From NCBI GenBank assembly GCA_052389755.1, contig JBQTHP010000227.1, forward strand, positions 1 through 31,498: DNA of 31,498 nucleotides, in the 5' to 3' direction. This stretch comes from JBQTHP01 sp052389755 (GTDB taxonomy: Bacteria > Pseudomonadota > Gammaproteobacteria > Steroidobacterales > Steroidobacteraceae). The position numbers and the translations under genes are program-made. Below are positions 24,970 through 31,498 of this stretch, in pieces; the first letter of the stretch is position 1, and each line of letters opens with the position of its first letter. The notes below the pieces were generated by a model that was not told where the DNA came from, searched no databases, and saw only the letters and a list, made by a program, of their open reading frames with translations.

Positions 24970-26498
24970 AAGGCCGCCGTTCGGCATTCCTCGCCGCTGC
25001 GCTGCTGACTCTCGCGCCGCCGGCGCAGGCAGAGATCGCGCGCGCCAGGCGCACGGCCGACTGTGGGGCGCTCGCGGCGCTACGACTTCCCGACGTCACG
25101 ATTACCCTCGCGGATGCGATCGAGCCCGGAACGTTCACCTCACCCGACGGTGAAACTCACGCCGTTCCGGCGTTCTGCCGCATTCACGGCGTGGCGCGCC
25201 CCACCAGTGATTCGCTGATCAGCTTCGAGCTGTGGCTGCCGGCCGGCGGCTGGAACGGACGCTACTACCAGATCGGCAACGGCGGTTTCGCAGGCCGAAT
25301 CTACTATCCGTCGCTCGCGTCCGAGCTGCGCCTGCTCAACGCCGTCGCAGCGACGGATACCGGACATCTCGCCACAGCGTTCGATGCAGCGTGGGCGCAG
25401 GGACATCCCGAGAAGATCGTCGACTACGGTTATCGCTCGCTGAAAGCGACCTTCGACGCTGCGAAAACGCTCGTTCACGCGTACTACTCGGCTCCGGCGA
25501 GACACAGCTATTTCGTCGGCTGCTCGAACGGCGGGCGACAGGCGCTCATGGTGGCGCAGCGTTTCCCCGAAGACTGGGACGGCGTTCTGGCCGGAGCACC
25601 GGCGCACGACTGGACGCGGCAACTGACGGCCATCGCGTGGATCCAGAAAGCCCTGCGAAGCGACGCAGCAAGCTGGATCCCGGCCACGAAGCTGCCGGCC
25701 ATTCAGCGCGCGGCGCTCGAATCGTGCACGCTGGCCGCGCGCGTGGTGAACGGTGTGCCGACCGATCCACGCTCCTGCGCCTTCGATGCTGCCGTGCTCG
25801 CATGCCGGGGCGAGGAGACCGACGAGTGCCTCACCGCCAAACAGGCGGCCGTGCTTACCCGGATCCAGAATGGGCTGCGCGATCCTGCCACGGGCGAGCG
25901 CATGCTCTTCGGGTTCGAGGCGACCGCAGCATCAGCGGAGGGCCAGTGGGCGAACTGGATGCTCAACGCCGAACCGGGCGAGGATTCTCATCTCGCATTC
26001 GCCGAGCAGTTCTTTCGGCACATGGTGTTCGAAGATCCGGACTGGAAGATCGACGAGCTCGATGCGACGCGCGACCTCGCCTTCGCGAAGGAAAAGCGGG
26101 TGGCCGGCGAACTGCTCGGGCTCGTGCTCGATGCAACCAGCACGGATCTGCCGCGGTTCGAAAAACTCGGCGCGAAGCTTCTGATGTACTTCGGATGGGC
26201 AGACGCGTTGATTTCGCCTCAGGCAGGGCTCGACTACTACGAACGCGTCTGTTCATGGGTCCCCGGAATGACGCATTGTCAGGGCGGCCCGGCACCGCAC
26301 GCCTTCGGGCAGGCCCGGGTCGCGCCGGCTCTGCACGACGACGCGCGTCATGACATCCGCCGCGCGCTGGAAGCCTGGGTCGAACGTGGCGTCGCGCCGG
26401 AGAGCATCATCGCTGCGAAATACGTAGCCGACGATCCGGCGCGAGGCGTCGCGATAACGGCAACGCTGTATCCGCTGGCGGGATCGCATGGTCGCTGA
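24945..26498 (+). CDS. tannase/feruloyl esterase family alpha/beta hydrolase, exported
   Basis: A 517-residue hydrolase of the tannase/feruloyl esterase family, which cuts ester bonds between aromatic acids and sugars or alcohols. The nucleophile motif is GCSNGGRQAL with S194; the rest of the triad is likely D420 in YFGWADALISP and H444 in GMTHCQGG. Paired cysteines C193 and C445 flank the serine and histidine, matching the family's bridging disulfide. A signal peptide is visible (RRSAFLAAALLTLAPPAQA). The start must lie inside the PhyH gene: GTG 24945 is the only standard start near the signal. It overlaps the MFS gene by 11 bases. The acyl group cut is unknown. Confidence 0.87.
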   Translation: MGGEEHGLKGRRSAFLAAALLTLAPPAQAEIARARRTADCGALAALRLPDVTITLADAIEPGTFTSPDGETHAVPAFCRIHGVARPTSDSLISFELWLPAGGWNGRYYQIGNGGFAGRIYYPSLASELRLLNAVAATDTGHLATAFDAAWAQGHPEKIVDYGYRSLKATFDAAKTLVHAYYSAPARHSYFVGCSNGGRQALMVAQRFPEDWDGVLAGAPAHDWTRQLTAIAWIQKALRSDAASWIPATKLPAIQRAALESCTLAARVVNGVPTDPRSCAFDAAVLACRGEETDECLTAKQAAVLTRIQNGLRDPATGERMLFGFEATAASAEGQWANWMLNAEPGEDSHLAFAEQFFRHMVFEDPDWKIDELDATRDLAFAKEKRVAGELLGLVLDATSTDLPRFEKLGAKLLMYFGWADALISPQAGLDYYERVCSWVPGMTHCQGGPAPHAFGQARVAPALHDDARHDIRRALEAWVERGVAPESIIAAKYVADDPARGVAITATLYPLAGSHGR

Positions 26499-27771
26499 AA
26501 CGCGCGCGCTGCCGGAACGCAGCCTTGCCATTCGAAACTATCCGTGGGTGCTCATCGGTCTGCTGTGGATGGTGGCGTTCCTCAATGCGGCCGATCGGTC
26601 GATTCTGGTCGCCGTCATGCCGCAGCTGCGCGAGGAGTTCGGGCTCACGCCGGAACAGCTCGCACTCATCAACTCGTGGTTCTTCTGGGTGTATGCGGTC
26701 GCGGCGTTCGTTTTCGGACGACTCGGCGATGGTACGCGGCGATCGTGGGTGATCATCGGCGGGCTCGCGTTCTGGAGCGTCGCCACCGGTCTGGTCTCGC
26801 TCTCGACCGGCTTCGCAATGCTCGTCGCATTCCGCTGTACCGTCGCGCTCGGCGAAGCGACCTATTACCCGACCGGCACGGCCCTGATCAGCGCCTGGCA
26901 CCGCCCGCTGATGCGCAGCCGCGCGCTCTCGATCCACCAGACCGCGGTGCTCGGCGGCACGGGATTCGGCGCGCTCGCCGCGGGCTTCATCGCGGACCGC
27001 CTGGGGTGGCGGGCGCCGTTCGTGATCTTTGGCGCAATCGGGCTCGTGTGGTGTCTGGTATTGCTGAAATGGCTGCGAGATTCCCCGGTCCGCAGCACGC
27101 CCGACGCCGTGGCGACCAGGCATTCGCTCCTCGGGCCGTTGCGCATCGTGGTCAAACGGCCGCCCGCGCTCTTTCTCTGCGCCGTTTTCTTCCTGGCCAA
27201 CGGTGCCTCGACCGGCGTCGCGGTGTGGGCGCCTACCTATGTGCACGATACGCTCGGTCTCAATCTTGCCGGCTCGGCGCTCTATGGAGCGGCGACGATC
27301 AGCATCGCGGGCTTTCTCGCCGTGCCGCTCGGCGGGCTGCTCGCCGACTTCCTGGCAGCGCGCACGCTGGTCGGTCGTTTCTACACGCTTGCCATAGGCC
27401 TTGCGCTCGCGGGCGTGTTGCTGATGCCGCTGATCTCCGCCGGCTCCGCGATCACGATCGGTCTCGTGCTGCTCGCATCGAGCTTCGGCAAGGGTCTCTT
27501 CGACGGCGTGATCTATGCCGCGATGCACGACGTGATCCCGAACGAGGCGCGCGCCAGCGCGGTGGGCCTCATGACCATGTGCGGCTTCATCGGCGGCGGT
27601 CTCACGCCCCTGTTCGTCGCGAAGGCATCGAAGGTGTTCGGCATGGCGGCCGGCATCACCTCGCTATGCGTGCTGTACTTCGTGGCCGTGGCCATCCTGC
27701 TGGCGATCAGGAGCATGACTCACCGCGTCGTGTCCGAGACGCGCGCGCTGGAAGAGGGCGCAGCCGCATGA
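26488..27771 (+). CDS. MFS transporter, anion:cation symporter type
   Basis: A 427-residue major facilitator protein with twelve evident hydrophobic segments. The loop between segments 2 and 3 carries FGRLGDGTRRSW, the MFS motif A, and segment 1 has MVAFLNAADRSIL with the charged DR pair common in the ACS family that moves organic acids such as hexuronates, glucarate or aromatic acids. A long cytoplasmic loop (WLRDSPVRSTPDAVATRHS) separates the halves. The ATG overlaps the esterase stop by 11 bases, so the two are coupled. It probably imports a product of the esterase/hydrolase step, sugar or organic acid; the direction and ligand are inferred from context. Confidence 0.9.
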   Translation: MVAETRALPERSLAIRNYPWVLIGLLWMVAFLNAADRSILVAVMPQLREEFGLTPEQLALINSWFFWVYAVAAFVFGRLGDGTRRSWVIIGGLAFWSVATGLVSLSTGFAMLVAFRCTVALGEATYYPTGTALISAWHRPLMRSRALSIHQTAVLGGTGFGALAAGFIADRLGWRAPFVIFGAIGLVWCLVLLKWLRDSPVRSTPDAVATRHSLLGPLRIVVKRPPALFLCAVFFLANGASTGVAVWAPTYVHDTLGLNLAGSALYGAATISIAGFLAVPLGGLLADFLAARTLVGRFYTLAIGLALAGVLLMPLISAGSAITIGLVLLASSFGKGLFDGVIYAAMHDVIPNEARASAVGLMTMCGFIGGGLTPLFVAKASKVFGMAAGITSLCVLYFVAVAILLAIRSMTHRVVSETRALEEGAAA

Positions 27772-27823
27772 GCGTGCTGCAGCCCGCCGCGCTGGTGTTG
27801 AACGCGCCGCGCAGTCGCGGCCT

Positions 27824-27851
27824 GAGGGGGTTCCCTCCTTATAGATGAGGG
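27824..27851 (+). promoter_or_regulatory. two competing 5-bp hairpins in the S8 peptidase leader
   Basis: GAGGG (27824-27828), CCCTC (27833-27837) and GAGGG (27847-27851) lie in order in the 140-bp gap before the peptidase gene. The central CCCTC can pair with either side, an arrangement like an attenuator or a weak MFS terminator followed by a leader. The stems are short, so chance is possible. Confidence 0.25.
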
Positions 27852-27898
27852 AATCACCGGATCGATTCTTCTCCACCGCCACGGGACGATCGCCTCAT

Positions 27899-27904
27899 GG
27901 AGGG
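27899..27904 (+). promoter_or_regulatory. ribosome binding site that decides the S8 peptidase start
   Basis: GGAGGG ends 7 bases before ATG 27912. The earlier in-frame ATG at 27897 lies across this site and has no ribosome site of its own, so 27912 is the start. Confidence 0.6.
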
Positions 27905-27911
27905 TCGTCTC

Positions 27912-29768
27912 ATGCTTACCCGGCTTCTCGTCATGGGCGTCGTTCTCGCCCTCGGTATTGCTTCGACCAACGCCCAAACGCTCGCGGATTCGCAGGCGGG
28001 TCTGGCGCGACTGCTAGCGGCGTACGACGGCGTTGCGCTCACGCGCGGAATCGCCACGTTCGATGCGATTCCCACGGCCACGCAGGTCGCCGCCCTCCAG
28101 GGCCTCGGACTCGCGGTGCAGCCGATGCGCCGCGTGCCTCTCGCGCTCGTCTACGGCACGGCCGCCGCGATGCAGAATGCCGTCGCTGCCGGGTTTGCCA
28201 CGGACGTTTATCCGGACGAGCCGATCGAGCTCTTCGATACCGCCTCGTCGGACGCGATGGGTGCGGCCGCACCTCGGGCCGCTGGCCTGACCGGCAAGGG
28301 CGTGACCGTGGGCATCGTCGACAGTGGGTGCGATGCGAGCCATCCCGATCTCGCCGATCACGTCGTCCACAACGTGAAGCTCTACAGCGGCGAGTATGTG
28401 AACGTCCGGCCGGACGGCTCGAACACCATCGTCGTTCCCTTCGAGATGGGCCCGTACCAGAACAGCGATCTTGCGGGAGGCCACGGCACGCATGTGGCGG
28501 GCATCGTCGCCGCCGACAGCACGACCGATCCGAGCGGCGGTCGCCTCGGCGTCGCGCCCGACGCGCAACTCGTCTGCTACTCCATCGGCGAGGTGCTCTT
28601 CACCACTGCCGTCGTCACCGCGTACGACCACCTGCTCGACCAGCCCGACCTGTGGGGCGTGGACGTCGTCAACAACTCCTGGGGCAATTCGTTCCGCCAG
28701 TTCGATCCGCGCGACCCCGTCGCGGTAGTCACCAAGGCAGTCGCGGACCTCGGCGTGGTCGTGGTGTTCGCCGCCGGCAACAGCGGCGATACGGAGGCCG
28801 AGATGGGCCTGAATCCGTTCAGCCAGTCGCCGTGGGCAATCTCGGTGGCCGCCGGAACCCTCGCTCACACGCGCGCCGTCTTCAGCTCGAACGGATTGAT
28901 CTTCGACAACTCGCAGGGCGTGCAGCCGGGCGCGGGCGGACACACCGTCTTCACCGGTGATCGCATCGGCATCTACCACCCGGACTTCACCGCGCCGGGC
29001 GCCAGGATTTCCTCGACGTGCAGCACGGCCGGAGTGGCCGTGGCGGCGTGCCCGCCGTACGGCAACCGCTCGGCTTCGGGTACCAGCATGGCTTCGCCGC
29101 ATATCGCCGGCGCCGCTGCGGTGCTGCTGCAGGCGAATCCGAAGCTCACTTCCGCGCAGGTGCGTTCGGCGTTGCAGGCCACGGCAACGCCTGTCGCAGC
29201 CGCCGACGGCAGCGCGCTGCCGTTCTGGCAGATCGGCTACGGCTACGTAGATCTGGGAGCAGCGGTGAATCTCGTGCGCGCCGGCAGTTGGTCGAAGGAG
29301 CTGACCAAGGCGCAGTCGCGCGCCGACACGCGCGTGCTCGCCGCCGATGGTTTCGCGGTGAAGCGCTCGGACTTCTGGACGTACGACGCTCCGCGAGTGG
29401 CAGTGGCCGGCAGCGATCAGCGCACCTTCGCGACCAGCGTGCCGAGCACCGTGACGCATCTGAAGGTGACATTGTCACATCCCTCGGGCGCCGTCCTCGG
29501 CGAGAACCTGATGAATTACACCGTGACGGTGCGCGACGCCGCCGGTCAGTTGCTCGGTACGACCACCGAGGCGGCGGCCGGGGCGGGAACGGCCAGCGTG
29601 TTCATCGACCTCCGTTCGTTCCAGCTCCCGCCGGTGACGTTCGGTGCGTTCACGTTCGAGGTGAGCGGCGAGCTCGCTGCCTCCGACCCGGATACGATCG
29701 ACAGCGAGTCGCTGCTCGGACGCATGGTCACACTGCAGGTCGCTCAGGTAGCGCGCAACGCGAGATAA
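27912..29768 (+). CDS. secreted S8 (subtilisin-like) serine peptidase
   Basis: A 618-residue secreted protease. Signal peptide MLTRLLVMGVVLALGIASTN, then a short propeptide-like region to about residue 115 (ATQVAALQGLGLAVQPM, an inhibitor-I9-like stretch), then the catalytic domain. The triad is D137 in GIVDSGCDASHPDL, H191 in GGHGTHVAG and S392 in SGTSMASPH, with oxyanion asparagine in AAGNSGD. After about residue 460 there is a C-terminal beta-rich domain (THLKVTLSHPSGAVLG to ASVFIDLRSFQL), probably a P-domain-like or adhesion module. The gene stands alone between the MFS gene and a composition break. Its stop codon lies at the edge of a long inverted repeat that may act as terminator. Confidence 0.93.
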   Translation: MLTRLLVMGVVLALGIASTNAQTLADSQAGLARLLAAYDGVALTRGIATFDAIPTATQVAALQGLGLAVQPMRRVPLALVYGTAAAMQNAVAAGFATDVYPDEPIELFDTASSDAMGAAAPRAAGLTGKGVTVGIVDSGCDASHPDLADHVVHNVKLYSGEYVNVRPDGSNTIVVPFEMGPYQNSDLAGGHGTHVAGIVAADSTTDPSGGRLGVAPDAQLVCYSIGEVLFTTAVVTAYDHLLDQPDLWGVDVVNNSWGNSFRQFDPRDPVAVVTKAVADLGVVVVFAAGNSGDTEAEMGLNPFSQSPWAISVAAGTLAHTRAVFSSNGLIFDNSQGVQPGAGGHTVFTGDRIGIYHPDFTAPGARISSTCSTAGVAVAACPPYGNRSASGTSMASPHIAGAAAVLLQANPKLTSAQVRSALQATATPVAAADGSALPFWQIGYGYVDLGAAVNLVRAGSWSKELTKAQSRADTRVLAADGFAVKRSDFWTYDAPRVAVAGSDQRTFATSVPSTVTHLKVTLSHPSGAVLGENLMNYTVTVRDAAGQLLGTTTEAAAGAGTASVFIDLRSFQLPPVTFGAFTFEVSGELAASDPDTIDSESLLGRMVTLQVAQVARNAR

Positions 29769-29858
29769 AGGGCCCAGACGGCTGACGGCTCAGACGGCTG
29801 ACGGCCGGAAAGAGGAGCGCCTCTTCGCCGTCTGAGCCGTCAGCCGTCTGAGCCCTTT
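29767..29858. repeat. near-perfect 32-nt inverted repeat with nested repeats, probable terminator
   Basis: Bases 29767-29798 and 29827-29858 are reverse complements at 31 of 32 positions. The arm starts inside the peptidase stop codon. Each arm contains a tandem motif, CAGACGGCTGACGG, repeated on a 16-base period. The loop holds a second perfect hairpin, AAGAGG/CCTCTT (29810-29815, 29820-29825). CTGACGGCCGG at 29798-29808 also pairs perfectly with 29861-29871, giving an alternative fold. The right arm ends in a short T-run, and AAA begins the left, so it could stop transcription both ways. It may equally be a copy of a dispersed genomic repeat. Confidence 0.75.
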
Positions 29859-29871
29859 CCCCGGCCGTCAG

Positions 29872-30321
29872 ATCGCCGCCGTACTACGCGTGAAAATCCG
29901 TTCGGTTGATGAAGCGCGGTTCGATGAATGGGTCGCAACGCAGCGTGACTGTCGACGAGCGAGAGCGTAGTTTCGCCTGCCCCTCAGGCGAGCGGAATCT
30001 CTTAACGCTGTGGGCCGCCAGATCACACGCAAGCCATCGCAGCTTTTCAGGCGTTGGCCGTCGGCAGCATCGTTGCGGCCGTGCAAGGACACAGTGATTT
30101 GGCAGCCGGATTCGTCGCTGTCCGCACCTATACAAGCGAAACGGTTGCTCGCAGCGACCAGAAGCCAATGACGAATGGAGCACAGCCAGCGCCCCTGCCG
30201 CACATTACGAAATGAAGTCGTAGTGTCCGTATCTGGACACGGGAGGATTCACAGTCGCCCATATGTCGCCAGATTTAGGTTATCGCCTCAATCGCCATCG
30301 ACTCTTGGGAGGAAAGTACTT
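29872..30321. other. 450-bp gap without a convincing gene
   Basis: No frame here gives a recognisable protein. The longest minus-strand frame (29868-30203, 111 codons) has no family motif and is cysteine/arginine-rich noise-like sequence. Two small perfect hairpins are visible: CGCCTG/CAGGCG at 29974-29990 and GTGTCC/GGACAC at 30223-30240. The second, 82 bp before the next gene, has the shape of a repressor or activator site. Composition is less GC-rich than the preceding 29 kb. Confidence 0.5.
30223..30240. promoter_or_regulatory. GTGTCC-N6-GGACAC dyad before the first orphan gene
   Basis: A perfect 6-bp inverted repeat with a 6-base spacer, 82 bp upstream of ATG 30322. The spacing of half-sites, about one helical turn, suits a dimeric regulator. 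No matching regulator is known to me. Confidence 0.3.
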
Positions 30322-30693
30322 ATGAATACCAGGCACTGGTTGCTCACGGTCACGTCGCTCCTTGTTACGTCTGGCGTATGGAGCGTCGCTTACGGTGAGG
30401 ACAGCAGGGGAGGTTACCTGGGGCGCTACGTCTGTATCACAAGTTGCCCCGGAGGACCGCCAACGTATTTGAATAACAAAACTGCATACCTGGCAGGCGG
30501 TTATGGACTCGGAGTAAAGGTCTACGCGGAGCTGGACATTTGGATAGATCGGTGCAGGGGGTTCCGCTACGAGTACTATGGCGTGATATATCAGCACACG
30601 ATTCAAGACCGTCGGGCCCGCTTTACCAGTGACGACCGAACGCTCATTTGCGAGCTTTACGGAACCCATCCTGATTGCAACCAGTGGGCGTGA
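30322..30693 (+). CDS. small exported cysteine-containing protein, function unknown
   Basis: A 123-residue protein with a Sec signal (HWLLTVTSLLVTSGVWSVAYG, cleaved near residue 26). The mature ~97 residues hold five cysteines (YVCITSC, DRCRG, LICEL, HPDCNQ) and many tyrosines, suggesting a small disulfide-containing periplasmic or secreted protein. I recognise no family. ATG 30322 is preceded by GGGAGGAAAG; the frame is open 49 codons further upstream, but that part has no signal or ribosome site. Codon use and GC content are lower than in the genes before 29.8 kb, consistent with acquired DNA. The next exported gene starts 60 bp on. Confidence 0.65.
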   Translation: MNTRHWLLTVTSLLVTSGVWSVAYGEDSRGGYLGRYVCITSCPGGPPTYLNNKTAYLAGGYGLGVKVYAELDIWIDRCRGFRYEYYGVIYQHTIQDRRARFTSDDRTLICELYGTHPDCNQWA

Positions 30694-30701
30694 GGGCTCA
30701 T

Positions 30702-30751
30702 GTAGATCTGAGGTGGCAATCGCATTGCTGCATGAGGTCCGGAGGATCTAC
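30702..30751 (+). promoter_or_regulatory. leader hairpin overlapping the ribosome site of the next gene
   Basis: GTAGATC (30702-30708) pairs perfectly with GATCTAC (30745-30751), enclosing a second perfect hairpin GCAAT/ATTGC (30716-30720, 30724-30728). The outer right arm covers the end of GGAGGA (30741-30746), the Shine-Dalgarno of the next gene, so folding could hinder ribosome access. Confidence 0.35.
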
Positions 30752-30753
30752 CT

Positions 30754-31347
30754 ATGAAAAGGCTACAGAGGCTTTATGTTCTGACAACGATGCTGTTGTT
30801 TGCATTGGCGGCTGGCCAAACATCACTGGCCAGCCAGTCAAGCGCTTGCATCGAGGCAGGATCCGCGTTGGCCGGTAGGCCGGTCACCGCAAACGGGCAA
30901 GGGCCCTCGGCAGGACCAATAGCACAGGGGGCAATCAAAAAGCAGATCGCGCTAGCGCTTGATGGATACGAGGAAGCGGCGAACGCGGCAACAATCTATC
31001 TCGTGAACGAGGGTTGTGTCAGCGAGGCCGAATCGTTGAGCAAATTCGTCGCGGGCAAGTACGGATTGGCTGCAGCGGCTCGCGCGCTGGCCGACTACTA
31101 CAGCTCTCTTTCACTGCGACCGCGCGAACACTTCCTTGCTGCAAGGGCGCCCGCTGGTACTTGGGAAATATCTCGCGAGAAAGCCTACATCTGGTACGGC
31201 GTCGCGTCCCACTTCGGTGACACATACGCGACTAGTCAGTCGGTAGCTGAGACGGCGCCGCGTGATGTCGCGCAGAAGGAAAAGCTCGATACGCGCATCG
31301 CTGCACTTTTACAGGAGATCTCCGCGATATCGGCGAAACTGAAGTAG
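30754..31347 (+). CDS. exported protein of unknown function with a Sel1-like hint
   Basis: A 197-residue protein with signal peptide (LYVLTTMLLFALAAGQTSLA). The mature part is helix-rich; ALADYYSSLS followed by REKAYIWYGVASHFGD resembles the helix pair of a Sel1/TPR-like repeat, but only one unit is visible, so the assignment is weak. Two cysteines (SSACIE, NEGCVS) might pair. The start ATG has GGAGGA at 30741-30746 with 7-base spacing. It follows the small cysteine-containing gene by 60 bp on the same strand, and both are exported and of low GC for this window, so they may have arrived together. Confidence 0.65.
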   Translation: MKRLQRLYVLTTMLLFALAAGQTSLASQSSACIEAGSALAGRPVTANGQGPSAGPIAQGAIKKQIALALDGYEEAANAATIYLVNEGCVSEAESLSKFVAGKYGLAAAARALADYYSSLSLRPREHFLAARAPAGTWEISREKAYIWYGVASHFGDTYATSQSVAETAPRDVAQKEKLDTRIAALLQEISAISAKLK

Positions 31348-31498
31348 CGAACCTGTTGGTGGGCGCGGTCTCTAGTACAGCAACACGTTAATTAGGAAAC
31401 ATAGTGCCGACCGAGTGTTCGATCAGCGTCGCGGCGCGTGAAGGTCCAATCGATTCCGCATCGAGCGGCATTGCGCCGCCGCTGCCAGGCCGAGACTT
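31348..31498. other. terminal non-coding stretch
   Basis: 151 bases with no gene, promoter or terminator I can support. An AT-rich patch (GTTAATTAGGAAAC, about 31387-31400) stands out and might be part of a promoter for a gene beyond the window. Confidence 0.4.

Noticed and set aside
28014..29459. A 481-codon minus-strand frame opposite the S8 peptidase
   Set aside because: Shadow of a protein with a complete catalytic triad.
29767..29871. Short CRISPR array
   Set aside because: Repeats are inverted and tandem on a 16-base period with no unique spacers and no cas genes nearby.
29868..30203. A 111-codon minus-strand gene in the low-GC gap
   Set aside because: No recognisable motif, no convincing ribosome site, and it begins inside the repeat region; too weak to call.
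30694..30753. Integron-type recombination site between the two orphan genes
   Set aside because: Nested pairing is suggestive, but the conserved core sites (GTTRRRY / RYYYAAC) are not visible and no integrase is present.

Overview
The window is dense, high-GC bacterial chromosome: mostly Gram-negative envelope genes (RND pump, TonB-dependent receptor, lipoproteins, periplasmic c-type cytochrome, Tat and Sec exported enzymes) with short or overlapping gene junctions. The mix of DUF885, DUF3617, amidohydrolase, ROK/AGE sugar genes, a TonB receptor and S8 peptidase suggests a free-living, scavenging gammaproteobacterium of the Steroidobacter/Nevskia/Xanthomonad sort. That placement is inference from gene content; no rRNA or other marker is present. 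No tRNA, rRNA, CRISPR array or insertion sequence was seen.

Layout. 1-2.6 kb: the 3' end of a CmcJ/NvfI-type oxygenase gene, then the last two steps of the five-step histidine degradation route, hutF (minus) and hutG (plus), divergent across 47 bp. 2.6-9.6 kb: an RND efflux adaptor and permease followed with almost no gap by three quinoprotein (PQQ) relay genes: Tat-exported zinc metallohydrolase, SoxYZ-like carrier and CXXCW protein. No PQQ dehydrogenase or outer-membrane factor gene is in view. 9.4-11.1 kb: a convergent membrane diguanylate cyclase. 11.2-13.4 kb: a two-haem cytochrome c peroxidase-like lipoprotein, a small exported protein and a DUF3617 protein. 13.5-17.0 kb: an exported amidohydrolase and a DUF885 lipoprotein, convergent.

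17.0-27.8 kb is the most coherent block, all on the plus strand: ROK repressor, Mak-type fructokinase, AGE-family sugar isomerase, TonB receptor, MGH1/GH63-like glycoside hydrolase, phytanoyl-CoA-dioxygenase-like oxygenase, tannase/feruloyl-esterase-like hydrolase and MFS transporter. The simplest reading is a mannoside-use locus: uptake through the outer membrane, release of mannose by the hydrolase, mannose to fructose by the isomerase, and fructose to fructose-6-phosphate by the kinase. The esterase and oxygenase suggest that the natural substrate also carries an ester-linked, perhaps aromatic, group.

27.9-29.8 kb: a secreted S8 peptidase ending in a nearly perfect 32-nt inverted repeat. 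After it the base composition drops visibly. The last 1.6 kb holds a gene-poor stretch and two small exported proteins of unknown function, which looks like acquired DNA.
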